A stretch of 64,000 bases of DNA from Dacryopinax spathularia (GCA_037974965.1 JBBPFI010000003.1:1736001-1800000), one strand, 5' to 3'. Positions 48,222 to 59,933 are shown, counted from the first letter of the stretch. Notes: generated by a model from the sequence alone, not told the origin. Program-made: numbers and translations.

Positions 48222-49481
48222 CGTCGTGAGGAGTAGTGATGATTTGTTGGAGGAGAGGAGGACGGCTGACAGTGCAGTGAAGGAGGACGACCATGGCCGA
48301 CCGTCGTGCTTTTATCCCAGTTTGACGGCGAGCAAGGGGGGAAGCGTAGCCCAGACATCGCGCATAGACGCGTCAATGTCGTCGGAGGAGGTGTTGTCGC
48401 TGTGGTCGCCTCCCGCGACATGCATCCGCCGCTGTCTCAGACATCATTGTCGAGTCTCGCACATCGTCCGCGACGCGCATATACGAGGCTGGCTGTCTTG
48501 TACAGTCATGCCGCGCTTCCGGACCAGGTCAATCTGAGCTGGATCCAAGATATATGCATGCCGCGTCCTGACCAGTAAGTGGAAATGGTCGCAGACAATA
48601 CGATCCGCGATGACTCGGACCCAACATCATCGCTGGACTGGATCCTCTGATAATCTACAGCATCCGAGCCGGCCAGGCCATCCAGTTTTAGGACAACTAT
48701 TGATAGCCCATCCATTAGCTAAGCGATTCAAATCGGCCCAGTCGCGCTTACGCAAACTGTGCGGGGAGCCGACTTGTGGCCGGCGGACAATCTGTAGGAT
48801 GCTGACACACCCTCCAGCCGGTTCATATTCTTCGTCTCGAAGCTGAACAAACCAGAATTGAGCGGGGTAGGTCACGTAAGTATTGTCGGCCAGTGTATAC
48901 AGATGCAGTAGATTGTTGCACATGGACGGCAGGAAGACCATAGCTCGCCCTTCTAATAAGGCCGTTAGCGCCGTGCAATGCACAGCAAAGCCCGCTACGG
49001 ACCCTTTTTTGCCTACAGACATCCTACAGTGACGATACAGGAATAGGTTAGTTTGTCGCTGAGACAGCTTCAGCAGCTAAGTACTGTAGCAATCTTCATT
49101 GATGTAAATAGCCCTTATGCAAACAAGTTATGCTCAAGAACATGGATATAATCATGCAAACATAATTGTAAAGGTGGAATTAACATTCAAAATACGAATT
49201 GTTAAGACAGAATAAAACAATATTCTTACCCAAACATAGGGAATTATGAAAGGTAATGTCAGGCAAAGCCCGTTCAATACCCTCACACTCATGAACAGAC
49301 TGTGCCCGTATCAGAGTGTGGTGATGGAAATTAAAAGAGGTTAACGCAAAGACAAAGGGCAATGACCGGGGCTGTGCAAGCCACAAACCACAGAAAATCA
49401 ATATAAAGTAAGTCAGAGCAGAGTGGACGCGTCAAGGCTGACAGAGAACACGTAGAAAACTGAGGTCACGAGAAAAAAGTC
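48222..49481. other. Spacer upstream of the MULE, partly AT-rich
   Basis: About 1.26 kb. From about 49,050 the base composition becomes AT-rich compared with neighbouring genes. A 131-codon minus frame at 49022-48627 is not recognisable. The segment may be an older decayed insertion, but no terminal repeats were found. Confidence 0.4.
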
Positions 49482-49489
49482 AGGATTTT
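49482..49489 (+). repeat. 8-bp target site duplication of the MULE, left copy
   Basis: AGGATTTT lies directly before the left inverted repeat and is repeated at 51597-51604. The next base is G on both sides, so the duplication could be counted as 8 or 9 bp depending on where the element is said to start. Confidence 0.85.
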
Positions 49490-49623
49490 GGAGTAAATTC
49501 CTCCGATGCCCACTTTTCGGAGGCGAAGTTCCTGATATGCCCACCCGGGCGCAAATTCTCTAAGTGCCCAAAAAGCCGGCCCTAAACAACCGCGTCGAGA
49601 GCAGAGATGGTGGTGGTAAGAGA
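49490..49623 (+). repeat. MULE left terminal inverted repeat (134 bp)
   Basis: Starts GGAGTAAATTCCTCCGATGC and ends in GGTGGTGGTAAGAGA. Identical to the reverse complement of 51463-51596. Confidence 0.92.
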
Positions 49624-49718
49624 GAAAGAGACGCGGAAGGGTCTATATGCAGCAAAGGTCCGGTGTTGACGCGTTTTGACGCGTCTTCTGAGATCTTCTT
49701 AACGGCGACTTGTACACC

Positions 49719-51347
49719 ATGTCTGTGCTCTATGGACAGGTGTTTGATACTCTTGATGAAGCCTCATTTGCTCTTATTACACACTCAAGTGCACAAGGAG
49801 CTTCTTGCCGTGTTCAAAAGCGCGATCGAACCCGCCTTACAATGATTTGTGACCATCCTGAAGCCTGCACGTTCAAGGCGTCTGTCCGCCAAAAGGATGA
49901 TGCCTTTGCAATCGTTACTCTGCAGCCAATGCACACCTGCCAAGGCGAGGAGAAGAAACCATTTGCTGCTACCAGCCGTGCAAAATACGTCGATCATGTT
50001 ATTGAGCAAGTGGGTCTTCCAGCCGAGAATATCGCACCAATTGTTGTGAAAGAGGTTTTCCGAAAGCAACATATCGAGCTCAACTACAAGGCATCCTGGG
50101 GTGGTCAGCAGCGCCATCTGGCAACTAGCATTGCTCGGCAACGTGCTGAGTTCCGAAAACTTCCTGCATATGCCGAGACGATTCTGAAAGCCGATCCAAC
50201 TGCAACAGTGGATATCAATCTTATTACCAACAATACGTTCCACTCGATTTTCATCTGTCCATCACCTGCGAAGAATGCGTGGAAGTATCTACGTCATTTT
50301 GTGGCAGTAGATGGTGCCTGGACCAAAACCGCCTTTGATTACGTTCTTCTACTTGCAACCGCTCATGACGCCGATAATCAAGTTGTCACCCTTGCCTGGG
50401 CACTTGCACCACAGGAGAATACCGAAACATGGTCCTGGTTTCTCCGACACCTCCGAAATGCCCTTCCAGCTTTTGACGACCCAACAACTGTTCTCATATC
50501 AGATCGGCAAAAAGGACTCCTCTTGGCAATTAAAGCGGAGCTTCCGAACGTCACTGGTGCTTATTGTGCTCGCCATATTCTATCGAATCTGGAAACACGA
50601 TTTGGCCGCAAGTTTGACCGTCGCTTTTGGCCTATTGTACATGCGGAAACTGCAAAGCAATTCGAAACCGAGCTGAACAAGTTGAGAACGGTATGCGAGC
50701 CAGCAGCTGAATATCTCAAGGCAATTCCACATTCAGCATGGGCAAGATATGCATTCCCCGGCTCCCGTTTTGGCAAAGTAACATCAAACTCGGCAGAAGT
50801 CATGAATCATGTTTTTCGCAAAGCACGTGGTTCTTCTGCTCTTCAGCTTCTCGATACGTTATGGAATGACCAAACGACCCGTTTTGCAGAGCATGTGCGG
50901 AAGGCTGCCAACATCTCAACATTGCACACTCCGTCTGCAATCAAGCGACTGGATGAAGAAGCTGCTTATGCCGATGCATTCCTCATTATCGGAACAACAG
51001 CCTTCTATGGGAAAGTCAAAACAAAAGAAACCATTGATGGCGAAGAATACACAGTATACCTTAACCCGGTTCTCCGAAATGGCTATTGCGACTGTCGAGC
51101 ATTCCAAGATTACATGATACCATGCCGCCATGCAATACGCCTTTGCCGATTCTCTGGCATAGCACCCCGAGATTACATCAGTACTTATTACACCACAGAA
51201 GTGCTTCGTGCTACATATAGCATGCCATATCCTCTTTTCCGTCTTACTGATCTTGAAGAAGATCCGGACGTGAATCCACCAGCAAAAAGGCAGGAAAGAG
51301 GTCGCCGGGTAACAAAAAGGAAAGAGGCTAGACGTGCACAAGCTTAG
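49719..51347 (+). CDS. MULE transposase
   Basis: One intronless frame of 542 residues from ATG 49719 (MSVLYGQVFDTLDEA) to TAG, 115 bp before the right repeat. The N-terminal part contains a Cys/His finger region (ICDHPEACTFKASVRQKDD, MHTCQGEE) like the FLYWCH/WRKY-type zinc fingers of MULE enzymes. The catalytic core is DDE-like: FVAVDGAWTKTAFDYVLLLA (first Asp), then TVLISDRQKGLLLAI (second Asp) and AYCARHILSNLETRF with a Glu further on. The SWIM finger is near residue 465: GYCDCRAFQDYMIPCRHAIR, fitting CxC...CxH. A basic tail (KRQERGRRVTKRKEARRAQA) may direct it to the nucleus. It cuts and rejoins the element at its inverted repeats. Key residues appear intact. Confidence 0.93.
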   Translation: MSVLYGQVFDTLDEASFALITHSSAQGASCRVQKRDRTRLTMICDHPEACTFKASVRQKDDAFAIVTLQPMHTCQGEEKKPFAATSRAKYVDHVIEQVGLPAENIAPIVVKEVFRKQHIELNYKASWGGQQRHLATSIARQRAEFRKLPAYAETILKADPTATVDINLITNNTFHSIFICPSPAKNAWKYLRHFVAVDGAWTKTAFDYVLLLATAHDADNQVVTLAWALAPQENTETWSWFLRHLRNALPAFDDPTTVLISDRQKGLLLAIKAELPNVTGAYCARHILSNLETRFGRKFDRRFWPIVHAETAKQFETELNKLRTVCEPAAEYLKAIPHSAWARYAFPGSRFGKVTSNSAEVMNHVFRKARGSSALQLLDTLWNDQTTRFAEHVRKAANISTLHTPSAIKRLDEEAAYADAFLIIGTTAFYGKVKTKETIDGEEYTVYLNPVLRNGYCDCRAFQDYMIPCRHAIRLCRFSGIAPRDYISTYYTTEVLRATYSMPYPLFRLTDLEEDPDVNPPAKRQERGRRVTKRKEARRAQA

Positions 51348-51462
51348 TTAATTCTATTGGCTACATAATATGATGTTGTGCCCAAAATAAAGCTATCGGT
51401 GGTCCAAGAGAAAACCAGCAAAAGCGACGTCCAGCACCACCGGACCCTTATGTGCATCTTGA

Positions 51463-51596
51463 TCTCTTACCACCACCATCTCTGCTCTCGACGCGGTTGT
51501 TTAGGGCCGGCTTTTTGGGCACTTAGAGAATTTGCGCCCGGGTGGGCATATCAGGAACTTCGCCTCCGAAAAGTGGGCATCGGAGGAATTTACTCC
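51463..51596 (-). repeat. MULE right terminal inverted repeat (134 bp)
   Basis: The reverse complement is identical to 49490-49623 across all 134 positions compared. Confidence 0.92.
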
Positions 51597-51604
51597 AGGA
51601 TTTT
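51597..51604 (+). repeat. 8-bp target site duplication of the MULE, right copy
   Basis: AGGATTTT follows the right inverted repeat directly and matches 49482-49489. Confidence 0.85.
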
Positions 51605-51860
51605 GTGCCGAACGGAAGCAAAACACGGCATTTGGAGGTTTCATATGAGGTCCTGAAAAGACCCACCCCATAGAACCCAGCTACTTAAACGTAGCGGGAA
51701 TTACGGAAGGAGGCGGACCCTACTTGTGCTCACTGCGCGTTGGCCGAACCCATCAGGAAAACCCTGAACGCGGTTTTGGGTGTGAAAGTGTGGCCGGCCA
51801 GCCGTTGTTCAGCCCAAAGTGAGGACGGGGATTGCGCGTCGGTCTGACGGTGCGGTTGGA

Positions 51861-54800
51861 ATGCTCGGGCCATCCTTACGGTGGGGCATACGAAGCTGCT
51901 CGTCCTCTCTCTCAACTGCACCATCATCGTCTACTGCATCCTCTCTTGTCTATAGTGCAGTTCACCGTCGTGCTGCCGCTGCGTTCTCGACACGTGCAAC
52001 CGCAACAGCAAGAACAAGCTTCAGAACCCTCAAACCCGCGCATACAGCCGCCTCTCTCTTCCAACGAGCCTACTGCGCACGCCACGCACTCGCACCCTCT
52101 GACCCAGACCTATCAAACGGGAACACAATGGTAGCCTCTACCGCCTCCCCGCAGGATCACGTCAAGATCTCGGAGGATGTGACGCCGAGGCATTATGTGG
52201 TCACTATCAGGACTGACCTGGAGGGGGAGGAGTACGCCGGCAGGGCTGAAGTCGAGTGCGTGTTACCTCCTTTCTCCGACATCATTTTCATATCCACCAA
52301 TTGTTGTGCTTGCATTCATTCGATCAATTGGGGCTGGTTTTGCGGGGTAAAAATGAGTTGTTGTACTGACACAAGTCGCACGTGCCAGTTTGGACATCAA
52401 CGCCGACACCTCCAAAATCACGTTCCACATCGCCGAGCCCTCCGTCCTGACCTATGCAGCGCTCTCGAGCGAAGCGCTCAAGACGGACAGCCTGCAAGTC
52501 GCAGAGTCGATCAATGTGGACAAAGAGGGCGAGAAGGCGACGGCTACTTTTGCCCAGACGTTGAGGAAGGGGACGAAGGCGAAGCTGGCGCTGGCTTGGC
52601 AGGGGAAGTTGACGTGCGTCCACGTCCCCCATCCTTAACCGCTCTGCAGGGAATTGACTCATGTTGGCCGTTAGTGGTGCTCTCATGGGGTACTACAAAA
52701 CCACCTGGGCGCATGAAGGCCGTAAAGGTACCTATGCGCTTACGCAGTTCGAGCCCACCGCGGCTAGGAAAGCCATGCCCTGCTGGGACGAGCCTGCCCT
52801 GAAAGCGACATTCGACATCTCCCTCCTCTCGCGCAAGGGCACGGTCTCGCTGAGCAACATGGACGTTGTCAGCGAAACACCCAGCAATGGTGCATTCGAG
52901 AAGAGCAAGCTGTTCGCTTCTGCCTCTTCTACCGAGAAGGGGCCTGCTGAAAAGGGACCTGCAGAGAAAGGGCCAGCTGAGAAGGGACCTGCGGGCGAAT
53001 GGGTCCTGACCAAGTTCGCGACGACGCCGAAGATGTCGACTTACCTCGTTGCCTGGGCCAATGGCGAGTTCAAGCATATTGAGTCTTCCTACAAGTCCAC
53101 GTCGGGCAAGGACGTCAAACTCCGCGTATACACTACACCCGAATACATCTCACAAGCCAATCTAGCGCTCGACGTCAAAGTCCGCATCCTCCCCCACTAC
53201 GAAAGGATCTTCGACATCTCCTACCCTCTGCCCAAGCTGGACACGCTCGTAGCCAGCGATTTTGACGCCGGAGCGATGGAGAACTGGGGTCTTATTACCG
53301 GCCGGACCTCTGCGTATCTGTATGACCCCAAGACGAGCGGCATCAATGCCCTGAAGCAGATTACGGAGACGCAGAGTCATGAGGTGGCGCATCAGTGGTT
53401 TGGGAACATTGTTACGATGAAGTGGTGGGATAATCTGTGGTTGAACGAGGCGTTTGCGACGCTTATGGGGGAGGTGATCATCATTCAGCAGGTGCGTTTC
53501 CACTCTTCCCCTCGACATTTTCCCTTTGCGTGACTTTACATGCGCATACATGATGCTGATAATGCGCAGATTCACCCTGAGTGGAGACCGCATGCCGAGT
53601 TCATCAATATGCACTTGGATCGCGCTCTCGGGCTGGATAGCTTGCGTTCCACCCACCCGATCGAGGTGCCTTGCCCGGACGAGAAGGCCATTAACCAGAT
53701 TTTCGATGCTATTTCGTACTCTAGTTCGTGCAACATCTTTCTATCATTATAGAGTGAATATGGCTGACGCCGCATGCAGAGGGTGCCTCCGTCCTGCGCA
53801 TGCTCTCCTCCATGATCGGGGAAGAGGTCTTCCTGAAGGGCGTCTCCACCTACCTCAAGTCCCACCTCTACAGCAACTCCGTCACCGCCGACCTGTGGCG
53901 CGGCATCTCCCAAGCGAGCGGGGTAAACGTGAACGAAATCATGGCCTCCTGGACGCTCAAGCCCGGCTACCCGCTCATCGAAGTCTCCGAGACGGAGAAG
54001 GGGATTAAAGTCCGCCAGAGCAGGTTCTTGGCTACGAACGATGTGAAGCCGGAGGAGGACGAGACGGTGTGGCATGTCCCGCTGAATATCTTGACTGTTG
54101 AGGGTGGGAAGAAGGCGGTGGATGGGAAGGCGGTGCTGAAGGAGAAGGAGTCTGTGATCGAGATTCCGGAGGTGGGCAAGTCGCTCTACAAGCTCAATGC
54201 CGGAACCACTGGCGTCTGTAAGTGCAGGACTTACTTTATCTCCCATTGAAGAGGGGAACTGATGATTTGGTAGATCGTGTTCTCTACCCGCCTGCGCACC
54301 TCTCAAAGCTGGGTGACGAAGCCGCCCGCAAAGGCAGCTCTCTCACGCCCGAAGACCGCATGGGTCTCGTTTCCGACGCGTTCGTCCTCGCTCGTTCAGG
54401 ACACGGCAGCACCTCCTCCGCGCTCGACCTGATCGACAAGCTTAGAGACGAAGACGACTACCTCGTCTGGTCTCGGATGTCTAACGCGATCGGCGAAGTC
54501 GCGAGCGTTTGGTGGGAGCAGCCGAAGGAGGTCAAGGACGGCTTGTTGGCGTATAGGCGGTCACTGTTTGGCCCGCTGGCTGAGAAGCTCGGGTTTGAAT
54601 TCTCTGAGAGTGATTCGCCGGATCTTATCCAGTGGCGCATCACTGCTGTGACGGGCGCTGCGAATTCTGATGATCCGAAGTAAGCGGCTTTGGTTGACTT
54701 GTTGATGACCCGTACTAATCGGTGATACAGGACCATCGCTGAGGTTAAGCGCCGGTTCAACCTCCTTATGGAGAAAAATGACTCCTCCGCGATTCCCGGC

Positions 54801-55322
54801 GATCTCCAGCGCACCATCTACGGCAACGCCGTTCGCACCGGTGGCGTGAAGGAGTGGGAGCGCATTCTGGAAATCTACCGCCATTTCGAGACGCCCGCGC
54901 AGAAGGTGAACGCTATGCTGGCCCTGTGCCGCTCTGAAGATCCGGCGCTCATCAAGCGCACGCTCGACCTCATACTCTCCGACGAAGTCAAGACCCAGGA
55001 CTACATGTACTTCGTTGCTGGGTCCGCTATGAACCCGCATGCTCGCCGGCCGGTCTGGGAATGGATCCAGAAGAACCTGGGCACGCTGACTGAGAAGTTC
55101 AAGGGCAACTTTTCCCTCGGTCGGGTCATCCAATACGGCTTCGACTCGCTCTCGTCGCACGAAGACGTGCGCGCTATCGAGCAGTTCTTCAAGGACAAGG
55201 ATACGAGCACCTATGTCCAGGCTCTCTCGCAAGGGTTGGACGATGTCCGCAGTAAGGCCGCATGGCTCGAGCGCGCCAAGGGCGAAGTGGCACAGTGGCT
55301 CCAGAAGAACAAGTATATGTGA
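51861..55322 (+). CDS. M1-family zinc aminopeptidase (puromycin-sensitive/APE2 type), copy 1
   Basis: Removes N-terminal residues from peptides. Exons 51861-52255, 52389-52613, 52675-53491, 53570-53723, 53780-54217, 54274-54679 and 54731-55322 give 1,008 residues. Family motifs are complete: PCWDEPALKATF, substrate-anchoring SDFDAGAMENWGLI, zinc site HEVAHQWFGNIVTMKWWDNL with WLNEAFATLMGE (HExxH-x18-E), and HPIEVPCPDE. The C-terminal helical ERAP1-like domain is whole (VRAIEQFFKDKDTSTYVQAL, AQWLQKNKYM). From ATG 51861 the first 85 residues are Arg/Ser/Ala-rich and nearly acid-free, like a mitochondrial presequence. From ATG 52129 (MVASTASPQDHVKISE) a cytosolic form would result, as in yeast APE2-type enzymes. 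An EKGPA repeat lies between the substrate domain strands. A MULE sits just upstream. Confidence 0.95.
52934..52993 (+). repeat. Coding minisatellite, four 15-bp units (EKGPA)
   Basis: Four tandem 15-bp units encode EKGPA four times after SASST in aminopeptidase copy 1. The units differ at third positions (GGG/GGA, CCT/CCA), which suggests some age. The paralogue has ALFPTTLSEQGAAAGEW in the same place without the repeat. Confidence 0.9.
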
Positions 55323-55678
55323 GCGGTGTTGATTCGGGTTCTTAAAGGGGTTGCAGTCAGTCAATTGCGGAGTTGATAGGGGGCAGCATGCCCGAGGCAG
55401 CAAATTGTGAAATAAGAAATGAATCCAATAGCGATGAAGAGCTGGCCGGAGGCCTATTCCGAGCCTGGTGGCAAGATGGCTTTAGCGCCTCTACAATGGA
55501 ACAGGCCAGCATGCAATTGATGCGGTTTCCGAAAGAGGACGAACATTGCACCGCATGCCGCTGCTGTTTCTTAGAGAAGCAGCTGGCATTTGGCTACGCT
55601 AGGAAAACTATAAATACATGAGGTGAGCGGCACGCGAGGCTGCCATCAGCGTTGAGTAAAGGTGTCAGGGACGCGGTC
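55323..55678. other. Spacer between the two aminopeptidase copies
   Basis: About 355 bp from the stop of copy 1 to the ATG of copy 2, on the same strand. An 82-codon frame here (55373-55621) has no recognisable content. CTATAAATAC at about 55608-55617, some 65 bp before the copy 2 ATG, is a possible TATA box. Confidence 0.45.
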
Positions 55679-58600
55679 ATGTCTGTCCAACATTCCACTG
55701 ATCACCGCAAGATCTCGCAGGACCTGAGGTCCGCTAAACCTACTCTACATCGTTGCGATCGTCAGACCTACACATTGTCTCTAGACCTACGCACTATGCG
55801 CTCACTATCAAGACTGACCTTGAGAAGCTCGAGTTTGAGGGACGGGTCGAAATTTAGTGCGCCATCATTATGAGCCGTTACCGACGAGCAGGGGCCTGAC
55901 TTCGAGCGTACTACTTAGCTTGGATGTCAATGTGAACACCTCGACCATCACTTTCCACACAGCAGAACCATGCCTGCTCAAGCATGCCTCTCTGCTCGCT
56001 CCTGGTCCGGACGATAAGCCTTTGACGACGGATAGGTTCGAGATCAACAAGGAGCTAGAGCAGGCGGCAGTTAGGTTCGGAAAGGAGCTGAAGGCGGGCG
56101 ATAGGGTGAAATTGGGGTTGGCATTCGAAGGCAACTTGGACTGGTGCGTTCTGATCTCAATGGATCCTTGGAGACTTGCTAACGCGCGCTCCGGAAGGGG
56201 CGGACTAGCTGGCTATTACAAATGCAGCTGGGAGCACGACGGCAAGAAGGGTGTTTATGCAGTGTCGATGTGTTGCCCGTATGCACAGTCATCTCTCTTT
56301 CCTTCCAGTCCTGACCTTTCTGCAGGACTGACGGGAGGAAAGTGTTCCCTTGTTGGGATGAGCCTAAGTTGAAGGTACGCCGAGTTTCCGCTGTACTGCA
56401 CATGGAGCAGCCATTGATGTACCCAAACAGGCGACATTCCAAGTGTCCATGATATCGCGCACTGGGACAACTTCCTTGAGCAACATGAACGCGCTGTCAA
56501 CTAAGGCATCCAATGGCTCCTTCCCTACGTCAGCCCTCTTTCCAACCACGCTATCCGAGCAGGGCGCTGCAGCAGGAGAGTGGACTGTGACCGAGTTCGC
56601 CACTACTCCAAAGATGTCAACCTATCTTCTGGCTATCACAAATGGAGAGTTTCAGTATGTCATAATTTACTCTCATCCGCCTCGGAGCTCACTGAACAGC
56701 TACAGGTATGTCGAGGATGTCTATGTCTCTACAACTGGCAAGGATGTCAACCTCCGCATGTATACAACGCCAGAACATATTGGGCAAACAAAGCTGTCTT
56801 TGGACGTGAAGAAACGGGTATTGCCCATATATGAGAAGTTGTTCGACATTCCCTATCCTTTGTAAGTCTTCATTTCGTATACACACCGACAACATTTCAT
56901 ACTGTTTGCAGGCCGAAGCTAGATACGCTGGCTGTGTCTGACTTTGATTCAGGGTACGTTAGTACGTTATCATTGTGCTGTCGCCCATTGACATACACTT
57001 AGGGCTATGGAGAATTGGGGTCAGTATTTATTGCCCTAGGCCCCCAGGTCAGCTCTTATACGATATTCTAGGCCTCATCATGGGTCGAGCCGTTATGATG
57101 GTTTATGGTATGTTCCACGATCTACTTCTTTGCTCGTGCTAAAGAATAGCCCAGATGATAAGAGTGGCGTGGCCGCGAAGCAGAGGACCACCAAGATAGA
57201 GACGCATGAAATTGCCCATCAATGGTTTGGAAACATCGTCACAATGTAGGCCATATCGCTCTGTAGATGGGTGATCACTGAACGCTGAGGCTGCAGGAAA
57301 TGGTGGGATAACTTGTGGTTGAATGAAGCATTTGCGACCTTGACGGGAGAATTGGTGACAATCCAAGAAGTATACATCTTGTTGCCGTACCATATCCTTG
57401 CCTGTCCCATCTTACTTCAACTAGATGCACCCGGAATGGAGGCCCAATGCAGCATTTGTGGATTCCCACCTGAACCGTGCTCTGCAACTCGATAGTCTTC
57501 GCTCGTCGCATCCCATTGAGGTACCTTGCCCGGATGAGAAGACTGCTGGCCAGGTCAGTCGACATGAGAAATTCTCGACGTTCCTGACGATCTTGTCCTC
57601 TCGAAAAGATCCTAGATGCCATCAGTTACTCTAGTGCGTATATTCTCTGTGCTATAATTACGGAGCTAATGATGCAATCGCTGCAGAAGGAGCCTCTGTG
57701 TTGCGCATGCTTTCATCCATGGTGGGACAGGATACCTTCATGAAAGGTGTTTCCCTGTACCTCAAGGCACACCTTTATTGCAACAGTGTGACAAGAGATC
57801 TGTGGGACGGCATATCTCGAGCAAGTGGAGCAAATATCCAAGAACTGATGGAAAACTGGACTCTGAAAGTGGGATGTTCTTATTCAGGTGGACGAATGTC
57901 TTGCTGATATAATTGTGTTAGGTTGGCTTTCCCCTTGTAACCGTCACAGAATCCGACAGTGGATTGCATATCCGGCAAAATCGCTTCTTGGGTAAGTCTG
58001 CCTTGATCTCAGCTGGTTTGTTCTCTCAATGGCGCCTGTAGCGACCAATGACGTCAGACCGGAGGAAGACGAGACTCTTTGGCGTATTCCCTTGAACTTG
58101 AAGACGCTGGGCCCAAACGGAAGGGCCACTGTTGACCGCAATGCAACATTGACTACGAGGGATAAAATTTTCCCTGTCCGCAATATTGCAGAATCTCTCT
58201 ATAAGGTCAACACTGACACCGCCGGCGTTTGTGAGTACAGCTAGACTCGTCATAGTACACCATTCTCACTCGTATGCCAAATAGACCGTGTTCTATACAC
58301 TCCAGCTCATCTTGCAAAACTCGCAGATGCGGCGAGCAGGCCGGGAAGCATCTTCTCTGCCGAGGATAGGTATGTGCTTCCTCACGCTACAGGGCGATCT
58401 GTCTTACCGGCGCGTCTTATTGCAGAATGGGACTCATCGATGACGCCTTTACCCTAGCGCGATCTGGACACGGAAGCACATCAGCTGCGCTTGAGCTGGT
58501 CAGCAAGTTGCGACATGATGGGGACAACTTTGTTTGGGGACGTATCGCACGAGGCCTCGCCGAGTTGACAAGTGCTTGGTGGGAGCAGCCCGGCAATGTC

Positions 58601-59657
58601 CAAAAGGGCTTGCGCGCCTTCCGAAGATCATTGTTCGGGCCACTTGCTAGAAACCTCGGTTTCGACTTCCAGTCGACGGATAGCCCCGACCTTACACAAT
58701 GGAGAGTTACCGCCATTTCAGAAGCTGCGGCAGCGGACGACCCGCGGTAGGGGCCCCGATAAGGAGACTTCCGCGGCGTGCCTCATCTTCTCGCAGGACA
58801 CTGTCTGACATGAAATCGCGCTTCTCCCGTCTCATGCAACATAATGATGGATCTCAAATTGCGGGCGACATCCAGCGAGCGATTTATGCCAATATGGTGC
58901 GAATAGGCGGAGACGCAGAGTGGAGCAAAGTTCATCAGGTAGGCCATTTTGTGACCGAAACCGCTTGTTCGCTGATGCGGATTGCGAACTCAAGATATAT
59001 AGAGGGAACGAGACGCTTATGAGAAAGCAGGATGCGATGCTTGCTTTGTGCTTCGCGCAGTCTCCTTCCCTCATCTCAGCCACCTTCGACTTGGTGAAGA
59101 AAGGGGAGATCAAACCGCAAGGTGCGCAGTAACAACAATGAAAGGGACTCTACTCTAAGCGGAGACCAGATTACGCATTCCTCTTCTCGTGCGTCCTTTC
59201 TGCAGTGATCTCAAAAGACAGGGCCTAAATGATCGGCGCTCAGAGCCCTGAGCCGCAACCCGGCCACTAGGCGACAGGCATGGCGATACTTGCAGGATAA
59301 TTTCGACGCCTTAACAAGCGAAGTAAAAGGGGGATTTGTCATGCGCGGGATGATGGCGCAAGCAATTACGGAGTACGCTACTCCGGTCTACACAAGTTCT
59401 CGACTAAATGGGGAACAGGCTTAGCTCTTTGGAGGATCTTCATGACGTGGAAGCTTTCTTCGAACACCGAGACACAAGCGCTTATGATCAGGCACTTGCG
59501 CATGTACGTGGGCTCCCCACCTCATTATCCGCGTTACTGAGGAATTAAGTAGGGCTTGGATGAAATTCGCAGCAAAGCGAGATGGTTAGAACGGGATCAT
59601 GCGCCCGTCGAGAAATGGCTGTTTGAAAACGGCTACATCAATGATGGAAGCATCTAG
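55679..59657 (+). CDS. M1-family aminopeptidase, copy 2 (intron-rich, possibly decaying)
   Basis: Starts MSVQHSTDHRKISQDLR at 55679 and can be followed to WLFENGYINDGSI and TAG at 59655-59657. It has many more introns than copy 1. Catalytic motifs survive: SDFDSG+AMENWG (joined across a splice), IETHEIAHQWFGNIVTM, WWDNLWLNEAFATLTGE and HPIEVPCPDEKTAGQ. The C-terminal domain is mostly present (RMGLIDDAFTLARSGHGSTS, DVEAFFEHRDTSAYDQALAH). Three places are hard to read as a working gene. Around 56270-56330 the QFEPT block before GRKVFPCWDEPKLK is missing. At about 59120-59290 no good donor keeps frame between GEIKPQ and ALSRNPATRRQAWRYLQDNF. At about 59390-59420 the frame shifts before LSSLEDLHDVEAFF. 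Either unusual introns or pseudogene formation would explain this. The catalytic half looks sound. Confidence 0.7.
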
Positions 59658-59933
59658 ACCCAGGGAGAACGACGAGAGGCCGTACGTGATCATGTGCCTC
59701 TGAGCAGAAAGTCATGCGGGAAATGAGTTACATTACGTGAGACGATCGTTGTATGGGTCAAGTAAATTTGATGGTACAGAGAAGAATCAATTTGTCCGTA
59801 CTCAGATGAAGAGGACCAGAGAATAGAGGACTGTTCGCGTGACGCTCTGCCACTCATTTCGATCATAATGCTCTGCCACTTCTTTCGATCAGCAAAGTAT
59901 GTAGAGCAGACGGAGGCTTGTTCGATAGGGCAG

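Larger units (their letters stand above)
49490..51596 (+). mobile_element. Complete MULE (Mutator-like) DNA transposon, 2,107 bp
   Basis: The element has 134-bp terminal inverted repeats (49490-49623 and 51463-51596) that are identical base for base by eye, starting GGAGTAAATTCCTCC. It is flanked by the direct repeat AGGATTTT. Between the repeats is one uninterrupted transposase gene. Long repeats, an 8-9 bp duplication and a MULE transposase with SWIM finger together define the Mutator-like superfamily. Identical repeats and an open frame indicate a recent insertion, possibly still able to move. It sits about 260 bp upstream of the M1 aminopeptidase ATG and about 1.3 kb from the Ser/Pro-rich gene. 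Confidence 0.93.

Noticed and set aside
48627-49022. 131-codon minus-strand frame left of the MULE
   Set aside because: No recognisable motif and no supporting exons; could be part of decayed sequence, but nothing shows it.
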